Below are positions 18,900 to 28,694 of a DNA stretch of 64,000 nt, piece after piece. This DNA is from Flavobacteriaceae bacterium GSB9 (GTDB lineage Bacteria > Bacteroidota > Bacteroidia > Flavobacteriales > Flavobacteriaceae). How positions within the stretch are numbered: position 1 is the stretch's first letter; each line of letters starts with the position of its first letter. Position numbers and translations under genes: made by a program. Below the pieces are notes generated by a model. That model searched no databases, was not told the origin of the DNA, and saw only the letters and a program-made list of their open reading frames with translations. Where the stretch lies: contig CP062007.1 in NCBI GenBank assembly GCA_022749295.1, positions 1,984,001 through 2,048,000 on the forward strand, given 5' to 3'.

Positions 18900-18931
18900 A
18901 AAAAACTATTGCCGTGGCAATAGTTTTTTTT
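18900..18931 (-). terminator. intrinsic terminator downstream of porV
   Basis: Inverted repeat AAAAACTATTGC / GCAATAGTTTTT with a 4-base loop, with A/T runs on both sides. It lies just after porV on the minus strand and before cdd. Confidence 0.8.
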
Positions 18932-18988
18932 GTAATCTATATACGTAGAATGAGATGCTGAAAACAAGTTCAGCATAACATACAATTT

Positions 18989-20230
18989 CTAGTATTCGTA
19001 ATACTCTCCAGCACCGATATTAAACGTTAAAGAAAAACGTAACGTTCCTTCTAACGGGCTTTGCACTTTTGACGCCGAGAACAAATACGATAAATCAATA
19101 TTTACCACATTAGCCTTAAAGCCTGCGCCTAAGGCTAAAAATTTTCTTGCTCCTTTCTCTTCACTTTCATTAAAATAACCACCACGGAAAGCGAAGGAAT
19201 CTTGATAGGTATATTCGGCACCTAAAGCCCAAGTAAACTCTTTTAATTCTTCACTGAATCCGCCTGGCGCATCACCAAAAGATTGGAATATTCCCGACAG
19301 GAAACTAACGTCTTGCGATTTACCTTCGTAAATAACATTATCTGTTTCACTAATCAAATCGTCTTCACCTTCTTCATAAGTTCCATTTCCGTTTAAATCA
19401 TCAAAAACAACCTCTGTTCCTAATTTAGGAGGAGTAGGCACTAAAAGTTTGGCCACCTCAGCAGTAACCGATACTTTATTGTAGTCATCAAATATAAAAT
19501 CGAATCCGCCTCCTAAGCGTAAATTTGTTGGCTGAAAGTTTTCTGCCCCACCTTCATCATATTTAAATTTAGGGCCAAGGTTTTGAACGGCAAAACCACC
19601 ACGCCACCTTCCATTATAATCTGAATAGGCTTGCTCTTCACTTTGATAATACCCTGAAATATCTACACCAAAAGTATTGGCTGCCGAGGCATCACCATCA
19701 ATACCATTCAATCTTAAATCTGAACGCAAATAGCGCATAGCAACGGACATGGCAAATTGATCTGACAAACGCAAAGCATACGAGGCGTCAATTGTTAATT
19801 CATTGGGCCGTTGGATTAGAGCCTCAGAGAATTCATCCTCAACAAATTCTATATCGCCCAACGAAAAATATTTCAAACTAGCTGCAAAGGCACTACGTTC
19901 ATCCAAGCGATTAAAGTATGTTAGATTTCCTAAAAAAATATCGTTTACCAATTTGCTCAAATATGGCGTGTAACTTACACCGACACCAGATTTTGTTTCT
20001 GAAAACGCATATTTAGAGGAGTTCCACTGTTGCGAAAAAGCATCTACACTGGTGGCCACCCCCATATCGCCCATTGAGGCTGCGCGCGCATCTGAAGCAA
20101 TTAACACAAAAGGCACACCCGTTGTTATAACCCTCGAATCGTTATCGTTAGGGATAATTACAGTGGTTTCTTGGGCATTGATTTTTATAACAATGGCTAA
20201 TGCTAATAATAGCAATATTCGATTCTTCAT
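18989..20230 (-). CDS. porV: PorV, outer membrane shuttle protein of the type IX secretion system
   Basis: Outer membrane beta-barrel of 413 residues with a signal peptide (MKNRILLLLALAIVIKINAQ), related to FadL. It starts with the PorV-typical TTGVPFVLIASDARAASMGDMGVA segment and ends in a barrel strand. PorV (LptO) binds T9SS cargo and hands it to the PorU sortase. It follows porU by 34 bp on the same strand, and gldJ is divergent from porU, the standard flavobacterial arrangement. Confidence 0.95.
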   Translation of the reverse strand: MKNRILLLLALAIVIKINAQETTVIIPNDNDSRVITTGVPFVLIASDARAASMGDMGVATSVDAFSQQWNSSKYAFSETKSGVGVSYTPYLSKLVNDIFLGNLTYFNRLDERSAFAASLKYFSLGDIEFVEDEFSEALIQRPNELTIDASYALRLSDQFAMSVAMRYLRSDLRLNGIDGDASAANTFGVDISGYYQSEEQAYSDYNGRWRGGFAVQNLGPKFKYDEGGAENFQPTNLRLGGGFDFIFDDYNKVSVTAEVAKLLVPTPPKLGTEVVFDDLNGNGTYEEGEDDLISETDNVIYEGKSQDVSFLSGIFQSFGDAPGGFSEELKEFTWALGAEYTYQDSFAFRGGYFNESEEKGARKFLALGAGFKANVVNIDLSYLFSASKVQSPLEGTLRFSLTFNIGAGEYYEY

Positions 20231-20264
20231 GAATTAATTTTTAGTTAGCAAATATAAATCTTTA

Positions 20265-23200
20265 TTATAGTATTACAAGTTTCTCTATTTTCTCGACCGT
20301 TTTATTTAAAAGGCTAGAGCGTACTCTTAATTTATAAACGTAAACCCCCTTACCTATTTTATCGCCAAAATCGTCCCGGCCATCCCAAACTAAATCTCTC
20401 GACAGTGAGCTATTCGTTATGGCACCACCAGAAGTTTGTCCATTTAAGGTTCTTACTAATTTACCTGAAACGGTGAATATTTGTATAGAAACGTCTAAAG
20501 GCTCCGAACTATTGTGATTGAACCAAAATTCTGTGTAATTAACAAACGGATTAGGGTAATTGAGCACATTATTGATGACCAAATCCTGATCTTTATCGAA
20601 GACGATAAATTGGATTTCAGAAACAGAAGAATTATTATAAACATCCCAAGCCTTGAGGGTTAGGGTATGTAACCCAGGATCTAAATCGCGCATTGGAAAA
20701 CTTACCGTACCCTTAGTATAATCGTCTACCTCTGTTTGATAATAATCATTCAAAATAATTGGATTGGTTTCGTCTCCATCAATAATCGCCACAATATCAT
20801 GCCCAATACCACTAGCGGTGTTGATACCATTAGGGTCTTCAATTTTTGCCAACAAAGTAGGAGATTCGTTTGTAATACCACCCGAAACAAAACTTTCGTC
20901 ATTCATGTAAAGGGCAATTACAGGACCTGTGTTGTCTTCAGCCGCATTTTCATTAAGGCCTCCTATTTTTACGGTATTAACACTAGCCCCTGCACGATCT
21001 TGAGTCAACTCTTCATTCTTAGCATAAAAACTAACCTTTCCATAACCCACAGGTATCCCAACATCTTTCGGCACTACAAAATCAAACTCAAACTGCCCGT
21101 TTGTCACTGAGGCTTGCCCTCTGAAAATAATTTCGCCAAGCGTTTTAAAGTCAAGCTTAACCAGTTCTCCATTTAGAGTAACACCATCATTCGCCAGGGT
21201 TTGCCTTTCAATGTCTTTATCATAGATGATTGTTGAGAGCTTTCCATTGTAACCTGTCAATAAATTTCCAGCAAGATCTGTGACTTCACCCGATAGCTTA
21301 ACATAGCTTAAAGCTTTTAATGTGTCTGTTGCTTGTGCAATAGGAACGTCGTTTATTTTAGTTAGATTTATATTAGGTTGAGAAAATGCCAATTTCATGG
21401 CTGGATCGCCTATAAAAAATATTAAGCGCTTTTGACTGGAATTGGCAACACCCGCATCGCTTTTTGCCAGTCTTAAAGCTTCTGCCATTGACGGGTACTC
21501 ATAATCGCCAAAGTTATCGTTGTCACTATAAGAAAACAAATACTGCCCCAAAATACGATTGAAATTAACCGCGAAACTCACGAAAATTTGTCGGGTTGTG
21601 GTAATTAAACCTATGGCTCCTGCATTTTTATTCCAATAGGTAAATTCTCCAGCTGTTTGCCTGTAAGGGTTATCGAATCTTGAAAACTCACAAGTAACTG
21701 TAACAAAGCAGTTGAGTTTATTATAGTTACGGAAATTCTCTACGTCGGGTTTAAGAAGAATACGTTCTTCGGCCAATCCGTCCTCGCCTCCATGCCCAAA
21801 ATAATTAACCACTAAGGCTCCGTTATCTACGGCATTGGCTATTTCGGTCGTTACATCAGGATATCGTTCACCACCGGCCGAAAACTCCTGCTGAAAAGCA
21901 TCAGAATGTATTTTTACCACATTCATAAAGGGCTTTTCATTGGTCACCAAATTACCTACCTCATCTGTGGTTTCCTGAAGTAGCCCTTCCCAATCTTGAT
22001 CCACATCATCAGAAACCACCACAAAGTTATTACGCCAACTCCCAAAAGATTCTTTGGCATAATACGATTCTATTTTATCGACTAATTCTTTGGCGCGCTG
22101 CTGTGAATCTGCCAAAATCCTCCCAACGGCAATATCTAGACCATCGGAGGTTCCCATATCGCCTTCGTCATCATCCATCATACCATAAAAATCATCAGAC
22201 ACAAAAGAACTTGCTAAGTTAAAACTGTTATAGGAATACCAAGAGGGCACTATATTGGTGTTGTTGGGCACCCTGTCTTTATAATCAAAAGAACCATCTC
22301 CAAAGAGGCACAAATACTTGATACGGTTTTCGGGCGAGCTGGCATTATCGTAAACATACTTAACCATGTTCCTAATGGCCCCAATGTCGGGGTTGCCAGA
22401 ACTAAATTCATTATATATTTCGTTAAGCCCTAAAACCTTAACATTTAAATTGTATTGGTTTCTATTAATCTGAGCCAAACGTTCAGCATGATTGACCATA
22501 TTGTTTGGCGCCACGATTATGTAATCTACATCTTGAAATTGACCTTGGCCATTTTGAAAAATACTGCCCTTTATATTTTGATTACTTACTGTGGTATTGG
22601 CATCAAACTTAGGCTCAAAATAGTCAGAAGGCGACACGGCCAAATACGTATTTAAACTCCCCATGTTTGCCTTAAAGCTTAAACTTGAACTGTTTTCTGA
22701 GTTTATGAAATTTGAAATATTATAGATATCGGTAATATCCCATATTTCTGAAAGTCGTTCTGTATTGGTAATGTTATATTGAGCAATACCCGTTTGGGTT
22801 GCAGTTATGCTGTTTTTAAACCGAAATTGTTTATTGTTGAAATTTAGACTTCTAAAACCTTCCACCGAAATATAGTCTAAATACGCCAAAGTACTAGGGT
22901 TGCCCCTATTATCGAAATCTAATCTTACAACGACTTTTGATGAATTAACGCTTACATTGCCACTAAATGTTGATCCACTGGCATATGAAGGCTTACTCAC
23001 ACCCGGAAACGATAATGTCGCCTGATTGTTTCCGTTTACCTGAACGTTCATCGCACTTCCAGATTGTCCTGCCGCTGCTGCAATAACCGCTAATTTTATA
23101 GGTTGTGATGTTACAAGATCGGGGAAATCAAACTCAAATTCTTTTTGGTTATCCACATCAAAGCGGTTTCCAAACCATCGCCTGCCTAACGAAACTAGGT

Positions 23201-24152
23201 TATATTCATCTACTTCATGAAATTGATAGTCTTCAAAAGTACCAATCGTGAGATTTGGAGCTCCAGAAGGCTGGGTAAAAGGCTGAATACGCTTACCGTT
23301 CCCAGAGCTTACATTAATATAGTAGTAAGTTTTATCGGTGTAACAATTTATGTGTGTCCTGCTATCGCTATTATAACCTTTTGGTCCTTCACCATAAAAC
23401 AAAATATAATCGTTGTTATCAAAAACCCCATCTTCCTCACCCACAAACTTAATGGCGTTTTCGGGAACATCAAACGGGTACGGCTCGGCATTGGAGTAAG
23501 GAATCATTCGGCCCCCGTGGCCAAATAATTTTATGGTTCTTGGGTCTACACTATTAACATTAACCCCCAAACGTTGTAAAAAACTCTTCGACAATTTAAA
23601 AACGCCCGTGGTATCAATATAAAAACGATACCAGTCCCCAGAACTTAAAACAGAATTCGTAATAACTTTTGAGGCTTGCGCACGCTTACTACGAGCAATG
23701 CTTCTGGATTGTGTTAATTCACTTTTGTAGTTGAGTTGAAGCGAAACAATTTTTTTAAACTGCCCATTAGCATCTTTCACAATTGGTGAAAGTCGAAAAA
23801 GAGCATATATTTTATTGCGTGACTTTAAATTTCCTAAACTGAACTTTAAATCTGAAGGTACCGTTTCTTGGTTTACATCGCCCAAGGCGTCTTTCGATAT
23901 TGGCTGATAGGACACATTTGTTATTGAAACCGAGTTTTCGTCAACAGTGCCCTGAGTTTCCCATTGGTCGACAAACTGCAAACCCTGATCAAAATCAAAC
24001 ATAAAATGCGCATTATCAAAACCAGGAACCTTAACAGACGTATCACCTACGGCTAATGTTTTTGTAGCCTCCCAAGTAAGCGTATAATTTTTTTGTTGTG
24101 CTAAAATTGTTGTTGAAACCAACAACAGTATTACTAAAATATTCTTTTTCAT
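20265..24152 (-). CDS. porU: PorU, T9SS C25-family sortase
   Basis: Cell-surface cysteine protease of 1295 residues that cleaves the C-terminal signal of T9SS cargo and attaches it to the surface. After the signal peptide, an N-terminal region leads to the C25 catalytic domain with His at about 785 (NYFGHGGEDGL) and Cys at about 820 (FVTVTCEFSRFDNP). The C-terminus (LNYPNPFVNYTEFWF, KIGKGVYVYKLRV) is an Ig-like sorting-type domain, as known for PorU itself. A potential two-gene operon with porV. Confidence 0.95.
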   Translation of the reverse strand: MKKNILVILLLVSTTILAQQKNYTLTWEATKTLAVGDTSVKVPGFDNAHFMFDFDQGLQFVDQWETQGTVDENSVSITNVSYQPISKDALGDVNQETVPSDLKFSLGNLKSRNKIYALFRLSPIVKDANGQFKKIVSLQLNYKSELTQSRSIARSKRAQASKVITNSVLSSGDWYRFYIDTTGVFKLSKSFLQRLGVNVNSVDPRTIKLFGHGGRMIPYSNAEPYPFDVPENAIKFVGEEDGVFDNNDYILFYGEGPKGYNSDSRTHINCYTDKTYYYINVSSGNGKRIQPFTQPSGAPNLTIGTFEDYQFHEVDEYNLVSLGRRWFGNRFDVDNQKEFEFDFPDLVTSQPIKLAVIAAAAGQSGSAMNVQVNGNNQATLSFPGVSKPSYASGSTFSGNVSVNSSKVVVRLDFDNRGNPSTLAYLDYISVEGFRSLNFNNKQFRFKNSITATQTGIAQYNITNTERLSEIWDITDIYNISNFINSENSSSLSFKANMGSLNTYLAVSPSDYFEPKFDANTTVSNQNIKGSIFQNGQGQFQDVDYIIVAPNNMVNHAERLAQINRNQYNLNVKVLGLNEIYNEFSSGNPDIGAIRNMVKYVYDNASSPENRIKYLCLFGDGSFDYKDRVPNNTNIVPSWYSYNSFNLASSFVSDDFYGMMDDDEGDMGTSDGLDIAVGRILADSQQRAKELVDKIESYYAKESFGSWRNNFVVVSDDVDQDWEGLLQETTDEVGNLVTNEKPFMNVVKIHSDAFQQEFSAGGERYPDVTTEIANAVDNGALVVNYFGHGGEDGLAEERILLKPDVENFRNYNKLNCFVTVTCEFSRFDNPYRQTAGEFTYWNKNAGAIGLITTTRQIFVSFAVNFNRILGQYLFSYSDNDNFGDYEYPSMAEALRLAKSDAGVANSSQKRLIFFIGDPAMKLAFSQPNINLTKINDVPIAQATDTLKALSYVKLSGEVTDLAGNLLTGYNGKLSTIIYDKDIERQTLANDGVTLNGELVKLDFKTLGEIIFRGQASVTNGQFEFDFVVPKDVGIPVGYGKVSFYAKNEELTQDRAGASVNTVKIGGLNENAAEDNTGPVIALYMNDESFVSGGITNESPTLLAKIEDPNGINTASGIGHDIVAIIDGDETNPIILNDYYQTEVDDYTKGTVSFPMRDLDPGLHTLTLKAWDVYNNSSVSEIQFIVFDKDQDLVINNVLNYPNPFVNYTEFWFNHNSSEPLDVSIQIFTVSGKLVRTLNGQTSGGAITNSSLSRDLVWDGRDDFGDKIGKGVYVYKLRVRSSLLNKTVEKIEKLVIL

Positions 24153-24352
24153 CGCTAAAATAACGTCATTAACACCTTGTTATTATTAAAAACATAACAA
24201 TTTCGTAAACAAGATCAAAAATACAATAATAAATTGGTAAAATAGGCGTTAGTAGAACACAAAACACCGTCAAAAAACGACAAAAACATCGATGTACGGT
24301 TTAAAAAATAGGGTGAAATACACATTTTTTTGGTTAAAATGCAAAAAATAGC

Positions 24353-24382
24353 TTGTGTTATTGGCTTTAATTATTATATTGC
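24353..24382 (+). promoter_or_regulatory. putative gldJ promoter
   Basis: TTG at 24353-24355, a 19-bp spacer, then TATATTGC at 24375-24382, which resembles the TAnnTTTG -7 element with two mismatches. It lies about 35 bp upstream of the gldJ ATG. Confidence 0.4.
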
Positions 24383-24415
24383 ACCACCAAAACATTATTA
24401 GCTTACTTAAAAAGT

Positions 24416-26098
24416 ATGGATATGAAAAAAGTAGTAGCACTAAAGTTTCTATTAGTTACAGCACTAGTAGTCACTGCAACTGGTTGTAAAAAATCTTCGA
24501 GCTCCAAGAACACTTCAAGAGCAACCGGATGGCAAATTAATTCGAGAGAAGGCGGCTTTCAATATAATACTGACTTTCAAGAACAAGAAACCTCACCTGG
24601 TCTAGTGTTCATAGAAGGCGGTACATTTACTAAAGGCCGTGTACAAGACGACGTGATGCACGACTGGAACAACAGTCCTAACCAACAGCACGTACAATCT
24701 TTTTACATGGATGAAACCGAGGTAACCAACATCATGTATGTTGAATATCTGGATTACCTAAAACGTGTATATCCACCCTCTGAAGATATGTACAAAGCCA
24801 TCTACACCGGCGCTTTGCCAGACACCTTAGTTTGGAGAAACCGTTTGGGGTATAATGAAGTTATGACAGACAACTATTTACGCCACCCAGCATACAGTGA
24901 ATACCCTGTTGTTGGCGTTAGCTGGATTCAAGCTGTTGAATTTGCTAACTGGCGATCTGACCAAGTAGCACAACGCGCACTGCAAATGGAAGGCTATCTA
25001 AAACGTGGCTCACATCTTGAAGAAAATGCCGACCAAACGTTTAGCACAGACACTTACATTAATGCACCAACAGAAGCTTTTGGTGGCAATGAAGAAATTT
25101 TAAGACCTGAACGTGGCAGCAGAAACATTAGAGTAGATGAAGAAGGTAATGAGTCTGGCGTGTATGCCTCTCGTGAAACTGGGGTTATTCCTCCAAAATA
25201 CAGACTACCAACCGAAACAGAGTGGGAATACGCTGCTTTAGGCTTAAGTGAAATTAGAAGCTATAATCTATATCGTGGACGTAAAAAATACCCATGGGAA
25301 GGCCAATATACACGTAATGGCTCTCGTAAATACCGTGGTGACCAATTAGCCAACTTCAAACAAGGAAAAGGTGATTACGGCGGAATTGCTGGTTGGTCTG
25401 ATGACGGTGCCGACATAACCAATGCTGTTAAATCTTACGAACCGAACGATTTTGGATTGTATGATATGGCCGGAAACGTAGCTGAATGGGTAGCCGATGT
25501 TTACAGACCTATTATAGATGATGAATTTAACGATTTTAACTACTACCGTGGTAATGTTTACACCAAAAATGCCTTAAATGAAGATGGGACCGTTAAAGTG
25601 GTTACTGCCGATGAAATTGTTTACGATACCCTTTCTAACGGAAAAGTAATAGCAAGAAACCTTCCGGGTGAAATTAAGCAAGTACCTGTTGACGAAAACG
25701 AAACGTACTTAAGAACTAATTTTAATAGAAGTAATGAAATTAACTTTAGAGATGGCGACAGACGTTCTTCTCGTAACTATTACCAAAGTTTTGGTGAAGA
25801 TGAGGGCAGCGAAACCTCTTCAACTAGCAATATGTACAACTCTCCAAAACACCGAATTACAAGAGATTCTCTTGGAAACATAATTAGAGAGTACGACCAG
25901 AGCAACACTAGAACCTCTTTAATCAACGACGAGGTAAGGGTTTACAAAGGTGGATCATGGAAAGACAGAGAGTATTGGTTAGATCCAGCGCAAAGACGTT
26001 ACTTCCCACAAGATATGGCTACCGATTATATTGGGTTTAGATGTGCTATGTCTCGTGTAGGCTCAAAAAGTAAAATGAAACACAAAAAGAAAAACTAA
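24416..26098 (+). CDS. gldJ: gliding motility lipoprotein GldJ
   Basis: Lipoprotein of 560 residues needed for gliding and T9SS function in flavobacteria. The signal peptide ends in VTATGC with Cys24. The body is a formylglycine-generating-enzyme-like (sulfatase-modifying) fold without its catalytic role: FIEGGTFTKGRV, SFYMDETEVTN, YPVVGVSWIQAVEFANWRS, PTETEWEYAA and a final GGSWKDREYW...GFRCAMS. Divergent from porU, with 263 bp of AT-rich promoter DNA between them. A terminator follows. Confidence 0.95.
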   Translation: MDMKKVVALKFLLVTALVVTATGCKKSSSSKNTSRATGWQINSREGGFQYNTDFQEQETSPGLVFIEGGTFTKGRVQDDVMHDWNNSPNQQHVQSFYMDETEVTNIMYVEYLDYLKRVYPPSEDMYKAIYTGALPDTLVWRNRLGYNEVMTDNYLRHPAYSEYPVVGVSWIQAVEFANWRSDQVAQRALQMEGYLKRGSHLEENADQTFSTDTYINAPTEAFGGNEEILRPERGSRNIRVDEEGNESGVYASRETGVIPPKYRLPTETEWEYAALGLSEIRSYNLYRGRKKYPWEGQYTRNGSRKYRGDQLANFKQGKGDYGGIAGWSDDGADITNAVKSYEPNDFGLYDMAGNVAEWVADVYRPIIDDEFNDFNYYRGNVYTKNALNEDGTVKVVTADEIVYDTLSNGKVIARNLPGEIKQVPVDENETYLRTNFNRSNEINFRDGDRRSSRNYYQSFGEDEGSETSSTSNMYNSPKHRITRDSLGNIIREYDQSNTRTSLINDEVRVYKGGSWKDREYWLDPAQRRYFPQDMATDYIGFRCAMSRVGSKSKMKHKKKN

Positions 26099-26124
26099 GC
26101 CTAGTTTTTTAAAAATATCCTTAA

Positions 26125-26154
26125 AAGTCCTGATGATGTATCAGGACTTTTTTT
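26125..26154 (+). terminator. intrinsic terminator of gldJ
   Basis: Perfect 10-bp stem AAGTCCTGAT / ATCAGGACTT with a 5-base loop, followed by a T-run. It sits between gldJ and murF, so murF may have its own promoter or depend on read-through. Confidence 0.85.
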
Positions 26155-26187
26155 ATACATTTAATTCCACAAAAAAAATCATCTCTT

Positions 26188-27468
26188 TTGGAAATAAAAG
26201 CACTCCACAGCCTGTTTTTAAACTGTAACGCCGCTAATACCGATACACGTAAAATAAAACCGAACGATATGTTTTTTGCCCTAAAAGGCGAGAATTTTAA
26301 CGGGAACAGTTATGCTGAAAAGGCATTGGAGCTCGGAGCTGCATGCGCTATAGTTGATGAAGCCAAATATCATTCTTCTGAAAAAACAATACTGGTTAAC
26401 GACGTCCTTGAAACATTAAAGGATCTCGCTACATTTCATCGAAATTTTTTGAAAATTCCTATTATTGCTTTAACGGGAAGCAATGGCAAAACCACCACCA
26501 AAGAATTGATAAACGCCGTACTATCACAAAAGTTTATAACCTCGGCAACTATTGGCAACTTAAACAACCATATAGGCGTTCCGTTAACTTTACTGTCTAT
26601 GGACGGTAACACCGAAATTGGCATTGTTGAAATGGGAGCCAACCACTTAAAGGAAATTGAGTTTTTATGCAACATTGCCCAACCCGATTACGGCTACATT
26701 ACCAATTTCGGCAAAGCCCATTTAGAAGGTTTTGGTGGCGTTGAAGGTGTTATAAAAGGCAAAAGTGAAATGTATGATTATCTCATTGCCAACAACAAAA
26801 CCATTTTTGTTAATGTAGATGATTCCATTCAAGTTGAAAAAACGCAAAACGCTTTAATATTTTCCTTCGGAAACAGCAAACAATCCGCTAATGTTGGTAT
26901 AAGCTTTACAGAAGCCCAACCCTTTGTAAAATGCCATTACAATAATTTACAAATAAAAAGTCAACTTATTGGCGAATACAATTTTAACAACATTGCCGCA
27001 GCCATTGCCATTGGACACTATTTTAAAGTTTCCCACACTGACATTAAAAAGGCCATTGAAAGCTATACACCTTCAAATAATAGGTCGCAAATCATTCAAA
27101 AAGGAACCAATAAAATTATTTTGGACGCCTATAACGCCAATCCAACCAGCATGGCCGCTGCACTGAGTAATTTTGAAAAACAGAATGGTTTTAAAATAGC
27201 CATTTTGGGCGATATGTTCGAATTGGGCAAAGACGCCAAACATGAACACCAAAACATTGCGGATTTAGCAAGTTCTTTAAATATTGACGAAATTGCTCTT
27301 GTTGGACAGAATTTCTACAAAACAGTTTCAACCCAAAATAAAGTTAACAAATACGATACTTTTGAAGTCTTTAAGGAAACTTTCGGCTTATCTAAGCTTG
27401 AAAATACCACACTCTTGATAAAAGGCTCACGTGGTATGGCCTTAGAACGGATTTTAGAATTACTGTAA
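26188..27468 (+). CDS. murF: UDP-N-acetylmuramoyl-tripeptide--D-alanyl-D-alanine ligase
   Basis: Adds D-Ala-D-Ala to UDP-MurNAc-tripeptide in peptidoglycan synthesis. At 426 residues it has the substrate-binding N-terminus (TDTRKIKPNDMFFALKGENFNGN), the ATP motif ALTGSNGKTTTKEL, the metal-ligand region IVEMGANH and a normal C-terminus (LIKGSRGMALERIL). The start is a TTG at 26188; the next in-frame ATG would remove conserved residues, so TTG is preferred. It follows gldJ as in many flavobacteria. Confidence 0.94.
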   Translation: MEIKALHSLFLNCNAANTDTRKIKPNDMFFALKGENFNGNSYAEKALELGAACAIVDEAKYHSSEKTILVNDVLETLKDLATFHRNFLKIPIIALTGSNGKTTTKELINAVLSQKFITSATIGNLNNHIGVPLTLLSMDGNTEIGIVEMGANHLKEIEFLCNIAQPDYGYITNFGKAHLEGFGGVEGVIKGKSEMYDYLIANNKTIFVNVDDSIQVEKTQNALIFSFGNSKQSANVGISFTEAQPFVKCHYNNLQIKSQLIGEYNFNNIAAAIAIGHYFKVSHTDIKKAIESYTPSNNRSQIIQKGTNKIILDAYNANPTSMAAALSNFEKQNGFKIAILGDMFELGKDAKHEHQNIADLASSLNIDEIALVGQNFYKTVSTQNKVNKYDTFEVFKETFGLSKLENTTLLIKGSRGMALERILELL

Positions 27469-27472
27469 TTTG

Positions 27473-27519
27473 TGGGTCATACTGGATTCGAACCAGTGAC
27501 TTCTACCCTGTCAAGGTAA
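27473..27519 (-). tRNA. 3' half of a tRNA-Val(GAC), remnant
   Basis: On the minus strand the order is anticodon stem-loop (TTACC-TTGACAG-GGTAG, anticodon GAC), variable loop, a perfect T-arm (ACTGG-TTCGAAT-CCAGT), and the acceptor 3' strand ATGACCC plus A. The D-arm and the 5' acceptor strand GGGTCAT do not follow in 27520-27550, so no complete tRNA can form. It is a truncated copy ending at the 5' side of the anticodon stem. Confidence 0.75.
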
Positions 27520-27550
27520 CAACTCCAAAATACAGGTTTGATCATTGCAC

Positions 27551-27597
27551 AAAAAAAGTGCCCTTAAAATAGTAATTCGATTTTAACAGGCACTTTA
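27551..27597 (-). terminator. intrinsic terminator of the PAS-LuxR gene
   Basis: A long imperfect hairpin (AAAGTGCCCTTAAAAT with ATTTTAACAGGCACTTT) is followed on the minus strand by a run of seven T. It lies 89 bp after the stop of the regulator gene. Confidence 0.75.
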
Positions 27598-27685
27598 TAA
27601 TTATACTCCCTAAGTATTAATTAATAGCCTAACAAAGTTGCAAGAATAAAACCCTAAAAGCAATACTCAATTTGAGTATTTTTTA

Positions 27686-28459
27686 TCAATAAAAAAACTT
27701 TTTACTTGTTTTAAGCATTCCAATAAGCTCTCCCGTTGATGAAACATTCAGCTTTTTTAGAATATTTCTGCGATGCGTATCAACAGTATTAGGGCTTATA
27801 CCAAGTTTTTCGGCAATTTGCTTACTGGAAAAATTGAGTGCCAATAGTCTGATTACGTCACGTTCTCGGTTACTAACTCCATCAGCAAGTAATTTTTGTG
27901 AGAAATTATTATAGTAAACAGTGTTATATTCGTTATTTTCATTAAGAAGTTTGGCAGAAGCTGTTATAGGTAATTTAAGCTCACCAGATACCACTGTATA
28001 ATGTGCCAAACCAATAATAGGCTTTTGATTTAAATCGAATTCTAAAGGCGTTGTATTTTGGATGATATTAACGTATTCACCAGATACATCTTTAAATCTG
28101 TAATTCCACGTATAACTCATTTTGCCACGGTCAGTTAAGTCAATCTCACTTAACGTAAACTTCATTAAGTCGTTAAGTGCTTGTAGCCAAGACTCTAAAT
28201 CGTCTGGATGAATACGGCTCCAAAAATAGCGCATCCCCTTTGCTTTTAGAGTGTTTCTATCTAAGCCCAAACAGGCTTTATAGTTTTTACTAATATACTC
28301 GAAAGACAACTCTTGGGTATTAGTGATGCAAAAAAAAGTGGAGCTGTAGGGCAAAAAGGCATCCGATTCAATGATTTTTTTAATATGCGTTTCTAAAGAT
28401 GGAACATTATAAGATTTAAATATTTCTTTGTACGTACTTTTTATACTATTAAAATTCAT
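27686..28459 (-). CDS. PAS domain LuxR-type response regulator
   Basis: Transcription factor of about 257 residues. The N-terminal two thirds hold a PAS fold (LSFEYISKNYKACLGL, YFWSRIHPDDLESWL, WNYRFKDVSGEYV). The C-terminus holds a LuxR helix-turn-helix (VSNRERDVIRLLALNFSSKQIAEKLGIS followed by NTVDTHRRNILKKLNV). It lacks a receiver domain, so it probably senses a small molecule or redox state directly. ATG 28459 is chosen; a TTG at 28480 would add seven residues with no family support. It stands alone between a tRNA remnant and an intact tRNA-Val, so it could be an accessory insertion. Confidence 0.85.
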   Translation of the reverse strand: MNFNSIKSTYKEIFKSYNVPSLETHIKKIIESDAFLPYSSTFFCITNTQELSFEYISKNYKACLGLDRNTLKAKGMRYFWSRIHPDDLESWLQALNDLMKFTLSEIDLTDRGKMSYTWNYRFKDVSGEYVNIIQNTTPLEFDLNQKPIIGLAHYTVVSGELKLPITASAKLLNENNEYNTVYYNNFSQKLLADGVSNRERDVIRLLALNFSSKQIAEKLGISPNTVDTHRRNILKKLNVSSTGELIGMLKTSKKFFY

Positions 28460-28520
28460 TTGGTTGGGAGGTTTTCCCAAAAATACTAATTGCCATCAGT
28501 ATTTATTTAAATTTTGAGCA

Positions 28521-28554
28521 AAAAAAAATCCTAAAACAAATGTTTTAGGATTTT
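28521..28554 (-). terminator. intrinsic terminator downstream of tRNA-Val
   Basis: 14-bp perfect stem AAAATCCTAAAACA / TGTTTTAGGATTTT with a 2-base spacer. On the minus strand it comes directly after the tRNA 3' end and is followed by T residues. Confidence 0.85.
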
Positions 28555-28555
28555 G

Positions 28556-28630
28556 TGGGCGCGAAGGGATTCGAACCCCTGACCCCTTGGGTGTAAACCA
28601 AGTGCTCTGAACCAACTGAGCTACGCGCCC
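28556..28630 (-). tRNA. tRNA-Val (anticodon TAC)
   Basis: Complete cloverleaf on the minus strand: acceptor GGGCGCG / CGCGCCC with discriminator A, D-arm GCTCAGTTGGTTCAGAGC, anticodon stem CTTGG / CCAAG around loop TTTACAC (anticodon TAC), and T-arm AGGGG-TTCGAAT-CCCTT. The CCA end is not encoded. A terminator follows immediately. Confidence 0.96.
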
Positions 28631-28694
28631 TTGCTGTTAGCGTGTGCAAATATAAGCTAGTTTTTAATATTGCAAAAACTTTTTCAAAAAATTT

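Noticed and set aside
20736-21110. Open frame opposite porU
   Set aside because: Antisense shadow without similarity to any known protein.
27473-28630. Complete genomic island between the tRNA remnant and tRNA-Val
   Set aside because: Only one regulator gene lies between them; no integrase, no phage gene and no direct repeat ends were seen, so only the remnant itself is reported.
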